Below, piece after piece: positions 1 to 10,399 of a DNA stretch of 64,000 nt. Source of the stretch: Phialocephala subalpina. Taxonomy: Eukaryota; Ascomycota; Leotiomycetes; Helotiales; Mollisiaceae. The stretch spans positions 1,120,652-1,184,651 of the forward strand of contig FJOG01000002.1 in the NCBI GenBank assembly GCA_900073065.1. The letters are read 5' to 3'. Below the pieces are notes generated by a model. It had not been told where the DNA came from and did not search any database. It saw only the letters and a program-made list of their open reading frames with translations. A program made the position numbers and the translations under genes. Each line of letters starts with the position of its first letter. Position 1 is the stretch's first letter.

Positions 1-1113
1 CATGGGGAGAGCTCTGGAAGCTCAAGCAGAAGACATCGACACTGATTGGGTTTGAAAATATTGGGTCGATATATGCAGGAATACATTATATGGCCACACG
101 ACCGACATAACAGGACGGAGGGAGATTCTTGGACATACCATACCCCTTCGGCTAGGGAGGAGAAAGAGAAATAGGCCTCACGGCTGGAAGATGGACTAGC
201 CTCACGGCTCACTGATTTGGCGTTGATTTGTTTGAATTTTGGGATTTCTTTGTGCAGCGTCAATACCCAAAAAGCGTCTAGGAATGTTTGGAGGATACTG
301 GCTTGTAAGATTGGTGCTTTCGGATTATAGCAATTGGTGAATGAATTCTAGGTTCATAATATCTTTAATCTCAATGGAGATAACGTTCATAACTTTGAAG
401 CTTTGCCAGCTTGAATTGCCATGCTCCAGCGACTTCGCCAACAAGTGCTTCCTCTGACCTAGAATGTTCTCTAGCTATTAAGACTGTAAGATATTGAAGA
501 CCCCAAGAGGAATGTAGGACTTCTCGTGTCTTCTGACCGATGTCACTGCCTGCTGAATCTATTGACGAAAAGTTCCTCCTTTGTCTTCTCACCCTGACCA
601 TTCTTTAGCTTGCAACTAGCCAGCTCTTATACATTTAAATAACAATATATTCCAAATTGGGTCGGTGCGAGATTATTTTGAATGCGAATGTCTCGATGGC
701 CGAATGAGTACGCTGCTCGTCTATCTTCAAAGTTCAAATTGTTGTGACTGGTAACATGTATTAACGATCATAGGTTACATCCAGCTGCAGAATCAAATGA
801 CAAAATCCCTCGATAAATTCTACCGTGAAAACGCGAAACTTGATTTGAGAACAACACAAAGTGTCTAAATGAGAATTTCTATAAAAGGTTTCAAATCCTT
901 TCTAATACCGTAGTTTCTCGATCTTGAGCTCAAAGTTAAGATTGTATACAAAGGTGAGGCTGAACGAGGCTGCGAGGTCCTCGGGAACGCTAGCCTCCAA
1001 TTAGCTAGCTCCCGCCACAATCCATGCAATCGGGTTTGGCGGAGCTTCGAAAATTGGATCGTCAACCTCACCTCATCCACAAGCCACGACGGGATCTACT
1101 CAACGATACCAAG
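1..1113. other. 5' flank with no supportable gene
   Basis: No open frame here has a recognisable domain or convincing splice structure. A 76-codon frame on the minus strand (371-601) is arginine/serine-rich and resembles nothing I know. The last 100 bases before 1114 probably hold the promoter and 5' UTR of the PHD-finger gene. An in-frame upstream ATG at 1024 lies 90 bases before the chosen start. Confidence 0.5.
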
Positions 1114-3243
1114 ATGGAGAGTGACAGCAATGATATCGAGATGGCAGGCTCAAGCAGCGCACAAGCATCAGCAGCTGTAAGTATTCATTCTTCCCAAAAT
1201 TGCTGGGCTTGTACTTAACGCGGCACACGCGTTCACTTGGCTCGTGTGGCGCCTCCAAAGCTCGTGGTCATTTGCCATGACATCTAATCTTTTGTTACTG
1301 TCTTTGAACTCCTGCTAATTTCGTGCCCAGCCGTCTGCAGCCTCCCAAAAAGCCATCGCCGAGGCCTGGGTTGCTGGTACGATTACTTCAGCCCAAGCCA
1401 TCACCCACTCCGACCACCCCTTCTTCGTGAAGTCTACCAACCTCGATGGCTTCAAATACAAATACCCCGAGGCCAAGCCCACTCCCGAAGGTGAAGATGA
1501 TCAAGTCTGGAACAAGACGTACACTGCTGCGGATTCCCGGATGTACAACAAGAATGGAAAGGATGCCAATCAATCAAGAAAGTTCCGGCTTTCAGGCGAG
1601 ACTTACAAGCTTACTCTGAGGATTCATCTGGAGAACAAGCAGAAGTACGCTAGCAAACAGGCGAACCCGCTAGCCCCTCCTGGCGGTGATGCGTCCGCTC
1701 CCAAAGCTCCTCCAAAGCCAAAGGCTCCTTCTACAAAGACAAGCTCATTCAGTATGAACGACTCATCATCCGACATGCGCGATCTTGCTGCGGGAATGAT
1801 TCCCATGAGCATTTCTGAGAAAATCAAGAGTGAAGGACGTAACCGCAAGTCTTCATCAGTCGCTGCTCCCTCAATTCGAGACTCTCCTGGCCCATCTGCG
1901 ACTCCCACCATGGCTGGCCCCGCAACCAAGGCTGGTAGCCCTCCACCCCCAAAGATCGAGAAGCCAGCCCCTAAGAAGAAGGGTACAGCTGCACCAGTTA
2001 AGAAGCCTGCCCCAAAGAAGGGGAAGCCTGATGGTAAGTTGACTCTTTTCGACATTCGATCTAGGGTTCTTATGCTAACTCGAACAAGCCAACAAGCCTT
2101 CAAACATCAGCACGGGTACTCCCTCGACCAAGCCTCCCTCTGCGTCCGACTCCGAGAGCAACGATGGTGGAGAGTATTGTATCTGCCGCGGGCCTGATGA
2201 TCATCGCATGATGGTCTTCTGCGACGGTGGCTGCGAGGATTGGTACCATTGCTCTTGTGTCAGCGTTGACGAGGAGGATGCCAAGGAGCTGCTTGACCGT
2301 TTCATCTGCCCCAAGTGCAAGACCGCGGAGAAGTATACGACCTGGAAGCGCATGTGTCGATATTACAACGTCGACAAGACTCATCGCAAGGCTGCCCGTG
2401 TCAATGACAACAGCAAGTACTGCAGCGATAAGTGCAACCAGGACTTCTGGGCCCATGTTGCTTCACTGGTACGCAAGGATGATGCTCCGTCCATGGGAGG
2501 TGCACTCAACGCCAAGGAGGTTGCTATGCTTATGGCTTCCATCAAGACAGCTGCCGACTTCCATGCTCTTGGTAAGAAGCCTCGACTTCCAGTCAAGGAG
2601 GGTGCTGATCCCAGTAAGTTTACCCTTTGCCATTGCACCACGTTCCTTACTAATCATTTCAGACCGTCCAGTTGGTCTCGACTATCTCAGTCCCGAGGAG
2701 GCAACCGAACTCGACTCGATTAAGACGCAGAAGGACGGCATTGAAGGTGAGATCCAGGGTATCCAAAACCAGCAGAAGCTCCTCAAGATGGTCCACGAAC
2801 GTTCCATTGTCGCTGCCAACCATCCCAGTCTTGACGTCAAGGACATCTGTGGTTACGATAATCGCTTGGCCATGAACGACGCGGAGTTTGCTCGGTGGAT
2901 GAAGACTGAGGAGGGAAAGAAGGCCTTCAAGACTGGCTCACTAGGTCCACGCACTGCGGAGACCAAGGGCATCGGAGCTATCATCCCATACCCAGGCCAA
3001 GCCACTCCAGCTGCTGCCGACGTCCCCGAGGCTCTCGACAACATCTGTCTCAAGGGTAGGAAGAAGTGCAAACACTCAGGTTGGCGTGAGGTCCACAATC
3101 AGGATTTCATCTTCACCCAAACTCAACTTCGAGACAAGCTCAAGAAGTTGCAGGAGAAGGAAAATGAGATCATTGACGATGCGGAGACTCGTGAGGCTAC
3201 CAAGGAGTACTACGCTGACAACGTCACCGAACAACTCTTCTAA
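1114..3243 (+). CDS. PHD-finger protein, Spp1/CFP1-like subunit of the Set1 (COMPASS) H3K4 methyltransferase complex
   Basis: The model has four exons: 1114-1176, 1331-2033, 2089-2613 and 2663-3243 (623 aa). The N-terminal third carries a short conserved globular segment (FVKSTNLDGFKYKYPEAKP) and then a proline/lysine/serine-rich linker. A PHD finger follows at about residues 280-335, beginning EYCICRGPDD with a zinc-ligand Cys/His series. After it comes a Cys-rich KYCSDKCNQDFW motif typical of Spp1/CFP1 proteins, and the C-terminal half is charged and coiled-coil-like. In this family the PHD finger reads H3K4me3 and positions Set1 on chromatin in the nucleus. Introns of 154, 55 and 49 bp keep frame. 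An ATG at 1024 is in frame with the first exon, but the start at 1114 is followed by a typical acidic N-terminus. Family assignment is confident; the exact start is less so. Confidence 0.85.
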
Positions 3244-4426
3244 GCTTTGAAGGGATGGCTGTGCGGGAGGATTTTGCGGGAAGACTCTGTGGTTTCGCGG
3301 TGGTTCTCTTGCTCTTGGAATTCTATTGCCGTTCTCTAACAGTTCTCTTGATAATTATGGCGTTATAGGACATTGGGAAAATGGGTGCATCTAAGCTGGT
3401 GCGCTGGATTTATCATGACCTTGGCGTTCTGGAAGATACCCCTTCTTCAAACCCTGATTTGAGGCAAATGAATGACATGAAAAACTGATCTGTTCCGTGG
3501 TGACCCAAGTGACTTTCATTCGAGTGATGTTCCTAATTTTCGATATTCTAGCTTCTTCCGGGCATTCGAATCTACGTTTTCATGCTAGCAAGTCGCTAAG
3601 CAGGCTACATTTGATGTCAAGTCACATACGACAATTGTTCGAAGTTAGTTCCATTTCACCATTTTCAATGCTTCCTCTGGACATTCAAAATAGTGTTCCA
3701 AGCAGGGAGCTGGGGCAGTTGCTCCAAAAACTGCATCTATGCCGACAAGCGTATATTTGAGCTTAGTGTCAGCTACATACAATTCCGATAATTTAGCGAC
3801 CTTAATATTAATCTCTGCAGGAGGTGTTGTTGGGGTACGATTAGAATGGCAACAGGCCACAAGGCATCAACACCCCACAACTATGAATTTTCAGGCATTC
3901 ACGCCATTCCTTATATAGCCTCAAATAAACCGTTTTGCGATGACTACCTACGCAATAGACTTAATTGTTTTTACCAGCTAATAATTAATGCACAATTAAT
4001 GCGATACGATTACACTTTTTAAAATTATAAAAAGTTATGAGTTAAATGCGTAGCAATTACACTTTGTATCGACGTTGCGACTTGTTCTAAGTCAATTGCT
4101 TAAGCGAAGTAAAGCGGCGTTCAAGGATTTGGGTGTGTTTGCGTTGATGCTTTGTCGCCTGTTGCCATTTTAATCGATTCTCGTTGAGCCCTTCATATCC
4201 TTCAACAGCACTTCAGCATCAAGACACCCAGCATTCTCGGAGTTACGAAAGCTCTTTGGAATAAAACAGGCCTTATGGCCTGAAAATTCGTCCTTTTCTA
4301 AATCCGCTGGGAGAGCTTGATCGAGGAGGCCGCTCAAGTCGCGTGATCTTGATACACCATGTTTTGTAAGTTGGCCCATGGTCTTGTCATGGGCTTGAAG
4401 TCGGCTCTGATGGTTTGACAGGTTGT
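3244..4426. other. Intergenic region with an AT-rich block
   Basis: This holds the 3' UTR of the PHD-finger gene and no credible coding frame. About 3,900-4,080 is clearly AT-rich and contains an imperfect repeat (gcgatacgattacac / gcgtagcaattacac) around an A/T run. A 71-codon minus-strand frame at 3645-3860 has no recognisable domain. Confidence 0.5.
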
Positions 4427-5532
4427 ATGAGGGTTCGAACTTCGCTTCGTGATAGCTGTTCTTCTGCGTTGCTGCGTTCGACGCGACGTCTGGTGTCAAC
4501 TTTTCAGGACCAAGATGCTACAGGCGTCATCCGACGGATAACACCCAAAATACGACAGTCTCTTGAAAAGGCGCAAGAAGATGATGCAAAGAGCAGAGCA
4601 TATCAAAAGCTTCAACCCATATTAGCAAGAAGGCAAAATTCCGCCACACCTTTTACTTTCCAGCCTGAGTAACAAGATACGACGTGTTCATGGACTGCCG
4701 TCAAATGATCCAAAGAGGAGCACTTATCCACGCTTTCAACGAAAATCATCAGAAAGCCAAATCCGGGACGAATTTTCCATTTCCCAGTCGGAGAAATGCC
4801 CTGCGGCTGCTGAGAGCATCGCTGTCAAGGACTCATGCATAATATGTCTTGGTGTGAATCTTGTATCAGTCCGAAAGCTCAATGAGGGCCTCCTCCAATA
4901 TTGGCCCAATACCAATCCCAAGGCCCTGATATTACCTGAGAGGCTGAATCTGGCATTCCTAGAGGGTCTTTCGTGTCATTCTGTTGATCAATTAGATCTG
5001 TATCACGAAGTCTTGACGGGATGCTCCGAAAATTTTAAAAAATTCGCCCTTCCAAATGCTCGTCCCATCATGAACGAATCGAGGGGGAAGATCTTGCTTC
5101 AACCAGGATCCTCTATAGCAACCCAAACAATATACGACCGATTCATCCGTGCTATCCGAAAGAGCAACCTCCCTGGTCCCGCAGCCAATCACGCCACCTT
5201 GAGGCCGTTTACACTATTTCCGCAATCACACCCGCTGTCAGGGGAGGAGACTAAGGCTGTATTTGAAGCTCTCGTTCGAGATGTTCCTTACGGGATGAAG
5301 ATGGGAGTTGCTACCGCTATGTTACTTCTTGGTCCGATGACGGAAAATCCAACAAAGCCAGGATACCTTTCTCGACAAGTCATCAAGATATATCCTTTCC
5401 GGGCAGAACCTGCCAAGAAATACAGTCGAAGACTCCAACTCTCTTTAAGGGTTTTGCTTGGGCTTTGGGCGCTCCAGCGAAGACGGAAGAAGCATCACCG
5501 GCAAGAGAGGAGATCAATGTTCACACTTTGAC
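4427..5532 (+). pseudogene. Unrecognised protein with mitochondrial-type N-terminus; reading frame broken near 4660
   Basis: From ATG 4427 the frame begins with an Arg/Ser-rich, acid-poor stretch ending RRLVSTFQ, which looks like a mitochondrial presequence. A charged helical segment (TPKIRQSLEKAQEDDAKSRA) follows and the frame stops at 4670-4672. Another plus-strand frame is open from 4626 to 5531 and reads as protein (about 300 aa, with a KDSCIICLGVN segment and a basic tail). I found no splice pair that joins the two cleanly, so a one-base frameshift, a mis-seen intron or a decayed gene are all possible. I do not recognise the family and assign no function. A sequencing error could also explain the break. 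Confidence 0.4.
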
Positions 5533-6385
5533 ACTTTCAGGTCGTTCGGGGTGTCATTCGGAGCAGAATGATATCTAGAAATTAAATCCTAGCAGCATAA
5601 CTAAAGCTGTTACTTCGCTTGGAGACACCTTATGTTCAGCTGAACTACCAAGCACGTCGTATCGATTTTCAACCCGGCCTTTCCATCAACGGAAAGTCCT
5701 TGAGAATAGTTTGGAACATGATAAAAATTGTGCACGATTTCAAATCACAAGATGAGCTCTATACTCGGCAACTCAGACGAACCTGTGGCTTTGTCACCAC
5801 TTCTGTTTTTAGTCAATGTGATGAATTATCACAATGTATATATTATGAAGGAAGACTGGGTCTACAGTGAGCTCGGTGCAGTGGATTGTCTTTGTACAGT
5901 CTGTATGCGATGGCTATCACCCATGTCCATGGTCGCAGTGGGGAAGCAAACGAGTCAAATCGTGGTCTATCTGAGTCAGCCTTCGAAAGCCCTTATGATC
6001 GATTGTCTGTCATGAATCACACGTTAAATCCTGCGAAAGGCCTTGGCTGCGATGATGGAATCAAATAGGGCGGCCTCATCTGCCGTTGGTGACACAGCAC
6101 AGTTGTTCAGTGGAAGTCCACTGAAACATGGTTTTATATACCGCAGTGCCGACGCCCAGCCTTACGCTTTGAGGTGTGATGTCCGGATTGTTCTGCAGTG
6201 AGTTCAGCCACTATCACGCGGGGCAGACTCCTGGGCTGCAACAGACTTTCTGGCTACCTGAAAACAATATCCCCCAGTTTGACCCTCCATCGTCAAAGTT
6301 CCGCAACCAGCTTCCTATCTCAATCATTCTTCGCTGTACTTGCTCCTCATCCCTGCCTCGACATAGTGCCCTACATACAGTAACA
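5533..6385. other. Intergenic
   Basis: Only short overlapping frames are present, none with a recognisable domain. The downstream gene's frame extends upstream to 6176, but the favoured start is 6386, so the last few hundred bases are read as promoter and 5' UTR. Confidence 0.45.
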
Positions 6386-7513
6386 ATGTTCTCTACCTTG
6401 CAGCCAGAAGACTGCCTCCCACCGATTGAAATAGACCCACGAACCGTTGCTGGCTATGTTCGGCGAAGAAAAGATCCGCCAACGGCAGCAAAAGATCCAC
6501 CGAAACCAAAACCAAAACCTAGAGGATCCCAAAAGCCATATAACCGCGAAAGGAGAGGATCGGGGATGAGAGACGACGATGGCGAGGACTCGGATAACGG
6601 CGATGAGAGGAACGGAAATGGTCTGGCAGATGTTGAGCTTGGAAGACGTCCGAAACCCATCGATTTGAGTGGACTTAAGACGTTACGCAGTAAGGATAGG
6701 GTCCCAAAAGCCGATACTTCCTGTCCTATACCGTCTTTGCCTAAGATTGCGCCTCCACAATCTGAGTTGAAGATTGCGCCGCCACAATCTGAGCTGAGAA
6801 ATATTTGGAGGGCCAGTCAAATTGCACGTTTTTGGTGTCGAATTGAAAGAGTAGACAGAGAGGCTGCTCTCATCAAAATGTACGCCAAGTCAGTAGTAAG
6901 CAGCGAAGAACTGGCGGCACAAACTCGAGACTTCATACGTTCTTTAGAGTTGGAGCTCAATCGGTGCAGAACACTAATATCGACAATACGCCGCGAATCT
7001 AAAACATGGATGACAACAGAACTTCATCGTATGACTGACGAACAATCACGGTCTGGCGTTCCGCTTTCACGTATCAGCATTCTAGAGACTCGCTTCAATA
7101 CCGAGCTGAACGAATTCAGCTTGGATTTTGAAAACAAGTTTGAGTCCGTAGGAGATGATCTGGGACTTCTATCTTGGACTCATACCACGGGTGAACTTGA
7201 ATTTTCTTGGTATATTATGCCACCAGAGACTCATGCTGAGTGTGGTTGGCATCATGAAAAAAATGACCAAGGTGACAAGAGATATTGGCGGTATCGGATT
7301 GGCACGAAATATGGCGACGAGTCCTACGTCTTCAAGGTCCAATCGAACAAAGAAGTTATTGGGATTTGGACGCCGATAGGTGATATTGATTGGACCGAAG
7401 AGCTTGAGCAGCAAGCGGAACGAAACTCCATAGGGACATCTCGGGTTGTTGGAAAGGGTGGCGTTGAAAGGGAAGATCGAGACCAGGAAGTAGATCTAAG
7501 TCGAGGAATGTGA
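6386..7513 (+). CDS. Hypothetical protein with low-complexity N-terminus and helical core
   Basis: Single exon of 375 aa from ATG 6386, which has a good fungal context (taaca before ATG). An in-frame ATG further upstream at 6176 would add 70 residues of less protein-like sequence. Residues about 1-90 are Pro/Lys/Arg and Asp/Gly-rich and probably disordered. A nine-residue tandem duplication (KIAPPQSEL twice) sits near residue 120. Residues about 140-290 are rich in charged helix with coiled-coil character, followed by an aromatic-rich C-terminal region (WYIMPPETHAECGWHHE). I do not recognise a domain. No signal peptide or membrane segment is visible. It is probably a lineage-specific fungal protein. 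Confidence 0.6.
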   Translation: MFSTLQPEDCLPPIEIDPRTVAGYVRRRKDPPTAAKDPPKPKPKPRGSQKPYNRERRGSGMRDDDGEDSDNGDERNGNGLADVELGRRPKPIDLSGLKTLRSKDRVPKADTSCPIPSLPKIAPPQSELKIAPPQSELRNIWRASQIARFWCRIERVDREAALIKMYAKSVVSSEELAAQTRDFIRSLELELNRCRTLISTIRRESKTWMTTELHRMTDEQSRSGVPLSRISILETRFNTELNEFSLDFENKFESVGDDLGLLSWTHTTGELEFSWYIMPPETHAECGWHHEKNDQGDKRYWRYRIGTKYGDESYVFKVQSNKEVIGIWTPIGDIDWTEELEQQAERNSIGTSRVVGKGGVEREDRDQEVDLSRGM

Positions 7514-8900
7514 CATAAGACTGGGCTACTGTAGCCAGCAAAGAATGCAGTAACTTGCGTTATCGGATCTTGTAAAGGGTAGAAATTTCGTCGTACTCAA
7601 TGATGGTCTCTTCGAGGACCGCCCACAGTCGGTGCTTTTGCTCCTTTCCATTGACCGTCGTTGTGATAGTCTACAATAGTATTAGACAAGAAATAAATCA
7701 CAGGAAGCAATTTCCCAAGTACATCAGGACAATGAGAGAAGTGCTTCATGCCGTACAGTGTGACCTATGCCCGCCACTTGAGCCAGCGTTGTCTATGCTT
7801 GTAGACCTAGCCCACTGCGATGATCCGCTTGGTATCTCAATGTTCGAAGTGCTGTTGACTTCCAAATCTTTGAAAGTTGTGTCTGGCGCCGAGAGGCTAA
7901 GAATCGAGCTCCGCTTCTTGTGCGGTAGTGAAGTTTCTCGCTTGGATTTGCAGTTCTTTTGAATCCCACCAACACCAACCCAACACCACATCGCACAACC
8001 ACAGCCAGGGTCGAAAAGAAGGTAAGATACGTCGCATACGTGTCTCATAGACCTTCGGACATTTACTGACGTGCCGCAGTAGCAAAAACATTGCGTAAGT
8101 ATTAGATCTTTCTTTGTTTATCGTCAGATTGGGGAGCTGGGGCTCGACAACACTTTCATCAAACGGCGCCAGGACTTTGTCAATTGGAGGACAGACAAGG
8201 GTAAGAGATTCCAATTATGTCCTAGATCGATCTGCTCCATTTTGCTAACCTCAATTGCAGTGCTTCCCTGCAGTGCAGGATGATTAGCAAGTGCTCGTCA
8301 TAGGCTCTGGCTCCCGGCCGGCACTCCAGCGGCGAAACTCGGCAGCAAACACGACAGATCTTCGACGCCTTCCTGGGGCTCGCGGTACACTGGAAAGCTT
8401 TGGATAACATCGGAATGCCGAGCATGATGGAATTGGGAGAATGTGAAGTAAGTCCTTGGCCGTAGATAATGTCCCATGGCTGTATCTATGCTGACATCTC
8501 TCAAACAGAGGCTCTTTCAACAGCATCTGCAATGATAAAATAAGCATCAACTTCCCAGCAAGACTAACCAGAGGGGCAAGCGAGACAACGCTAGCATCGT
8601 GTGCGTCCCATTTCCGCATCATGCATTGCATGTAGGCAGCACGTGGACATACCTCATTCTCAACAGACAATCCGGAATGGACAGGATGGGCTTGGTGGCG
8701 GAATTACTGATACCCTTGGAGCTTGAACTACTCGTTGAGATGTCTGGAATACCCAAAGAATTTCTCTCCGCGGGCATTGTAAAGCACAAAAGGGAGTTGG
8801 AGACAGATCTTTTCAAAAGAGCTTGATGCTCTGGCTCTCAGATCTCTGAAGCAGTACACCTGAGAAACCTCAAAAGGTACGTCCTGATCTTTGGGGGATA
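7514..8900 (+). other. Cryptic exon-like fragments, possibly a decayed gene
   Basis: Several plus-strand pieces look like short exons bounded by good splice signals. 8128-8200 follows a pyrimidine-rich tcgtcag and precedes gtaaga, and reads LGLDNTFIKRRQDFVNWRT. 8310-8451 ends at gtaagt and includes RQIFDAFLGLAVHWKALDN. 8653-8826 follows caacag and ends with a stop after LETDLFKRA. I could not join them into one frame: every acceptor after 8200 quickly meets a stop. This fits either a pseudogene or a gene whose exon structure I have not solved. No family is recognised. Frames on the opposite strand are no more convincing. Confidence 0.3.
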
Positions 8901-10065
8901 TCTGATAGACATTGAATAGACTGCTGACTTGTCTTTCAGATCATGGCACATCTCCAAGCAGCAAATGCTCAAAGCCCAAATCTCTACACCATCCTTTACT
9001 CCTGGATTACACCAAAGGAATGTCCATCGTTCCAGGAACACAAGAGAACAAAAATACTACTACCTCCCAGAGCTTTGAAGGATGCACATATGGTTTCGAA
9101 CGGCACTACTAGCAAATCTACACTAAGACAGCCGCTTGGGACTGCTGGATCATACTAAATGGATGTCTATCTTTCCAAGACAAGAGAAAACTGGAATAGG
9201 GCCATTCCCTGGAGCCTTGGACATGAGATAAATATTTGCGCAAATGCTCAAATTCGATTCATGAAACCTTGGATGCAGACCTGGAAGGTCATGTCCCATC
9301 CATTCTGGGACGTCCGGGAAGCATCTTGAAACACCCTTTTGGAGCAACAGCAGAAAACATGCCATGACACCAACAGGATATAGCAAATGGGTTTCACTCT
9401 GCCTTGGCTTCCAACCTGGCCATAGGCTCTAGCTCAGAAGTGGAAGTTTCAAAAGGCATGTCCCACTCGTCCTGGAACATTGTGGACTGGTCTTGAAACA
9501 ACTTGCCAACATGATGGACTACCGAAAGACGAGGCCAGACGAGCTACAAGTCAACAAGAAAGGAATAGGATTTGCCAAACGGTGAAAGCTCTCTCCTGGC
9601 TTGGCACAATGGTTTCTACTCTCTTGAGCCAGGTCTCAACTCATAATGAGCATGAGATGCATCAGGATATCCAAGGAATAATTTCCAAGGTCCTTGGCTT
9701 GTCTGGACATTCCATTTGGCGTTGCGCTATGGCTTTTGTCCGTTCTGATATTCTGGGCAATGCATTTGACCTCTTGAGATCTTGCCAGCTTATGGGAATG
9801 ATACCAAGCTATTTAAGGATGCATTCCCAAACTCGCAGCTATTTCTAGACAACCCACTTGGCATTTACCTATGGGCCTTGTCGTTTTGAGATACCGGACA
9901 ATGGATTTGAGCTCTTGAGACCGTTACTAACTGATGGGAGATCATGAGATGTTATTAGGGTTTCTAGGGGCGCATTTCAGAAAGTCACAGCTTTCTCTGG
10001 ACATTCCTTTCTGTATTCCTTATGTTCTTTGTGCGTTTTGATGTTCTGGACAATGGCTAACAGAT
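8900..10065. repeat. Degenerate repeat region with dispersed GTCC/GGAC half-palindromes
   Basis: Similar short blocks recur at roughly 130-170 bp spacing. Palindrome-like blocks start near 9019, 9160, 9291 and 9458. Blocks like ggacaatggatttgagctc recur near 9758, 9899 and 10051. The block near 9291 (ATGTCCCA then TGGGACGT) matches the 25-bp palindrome family seen elsewhere in the window. No credible coding frame exists; a 122-codon frame at 9480-9848 looks like chance. The repeats are too diverged for unit boundaries to be drawn by eye. Confidence 0.4.
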
Positions 10066-10399
10066 CGGGTAGACCATGGGTCAGTGTTGCTCTCGCCCTT
10101 GCTGGGTTGGAGTGGTGGATGATAGTGATGGTGATAGCGTTGGATCTCCCAGCCGTCTTGGGATATTCCATCCTGAGTATACACTCCTCATCTCTCGTTT
10201 CCCTCCGCAGCCTCGTCTTATAATCACTCCGGCTACCCCAACTCGTAGTGAATTGAAGCTAGCCGAACAGGGAATAGTCCCCCCTTCGCCTAAGGAGCGT
10301 GGAGATAACCTCTGCTCTCGATCTTGTTGTCAACCTCCATCACCTTGCTCTTTGCAACCTCCACAGCATACTCTCCAAAACCCCACCTCTAAACGCGCA

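Noticed and set aside
2227..3243. 338-codon frame beginning at 2227 as a separate gene
   Set aside because: Its 5' part is out of frame with the PHD finger and reads as Arg/Ser noise; only the part after 2663 is real, as the last exon of the PHD-finger gene.
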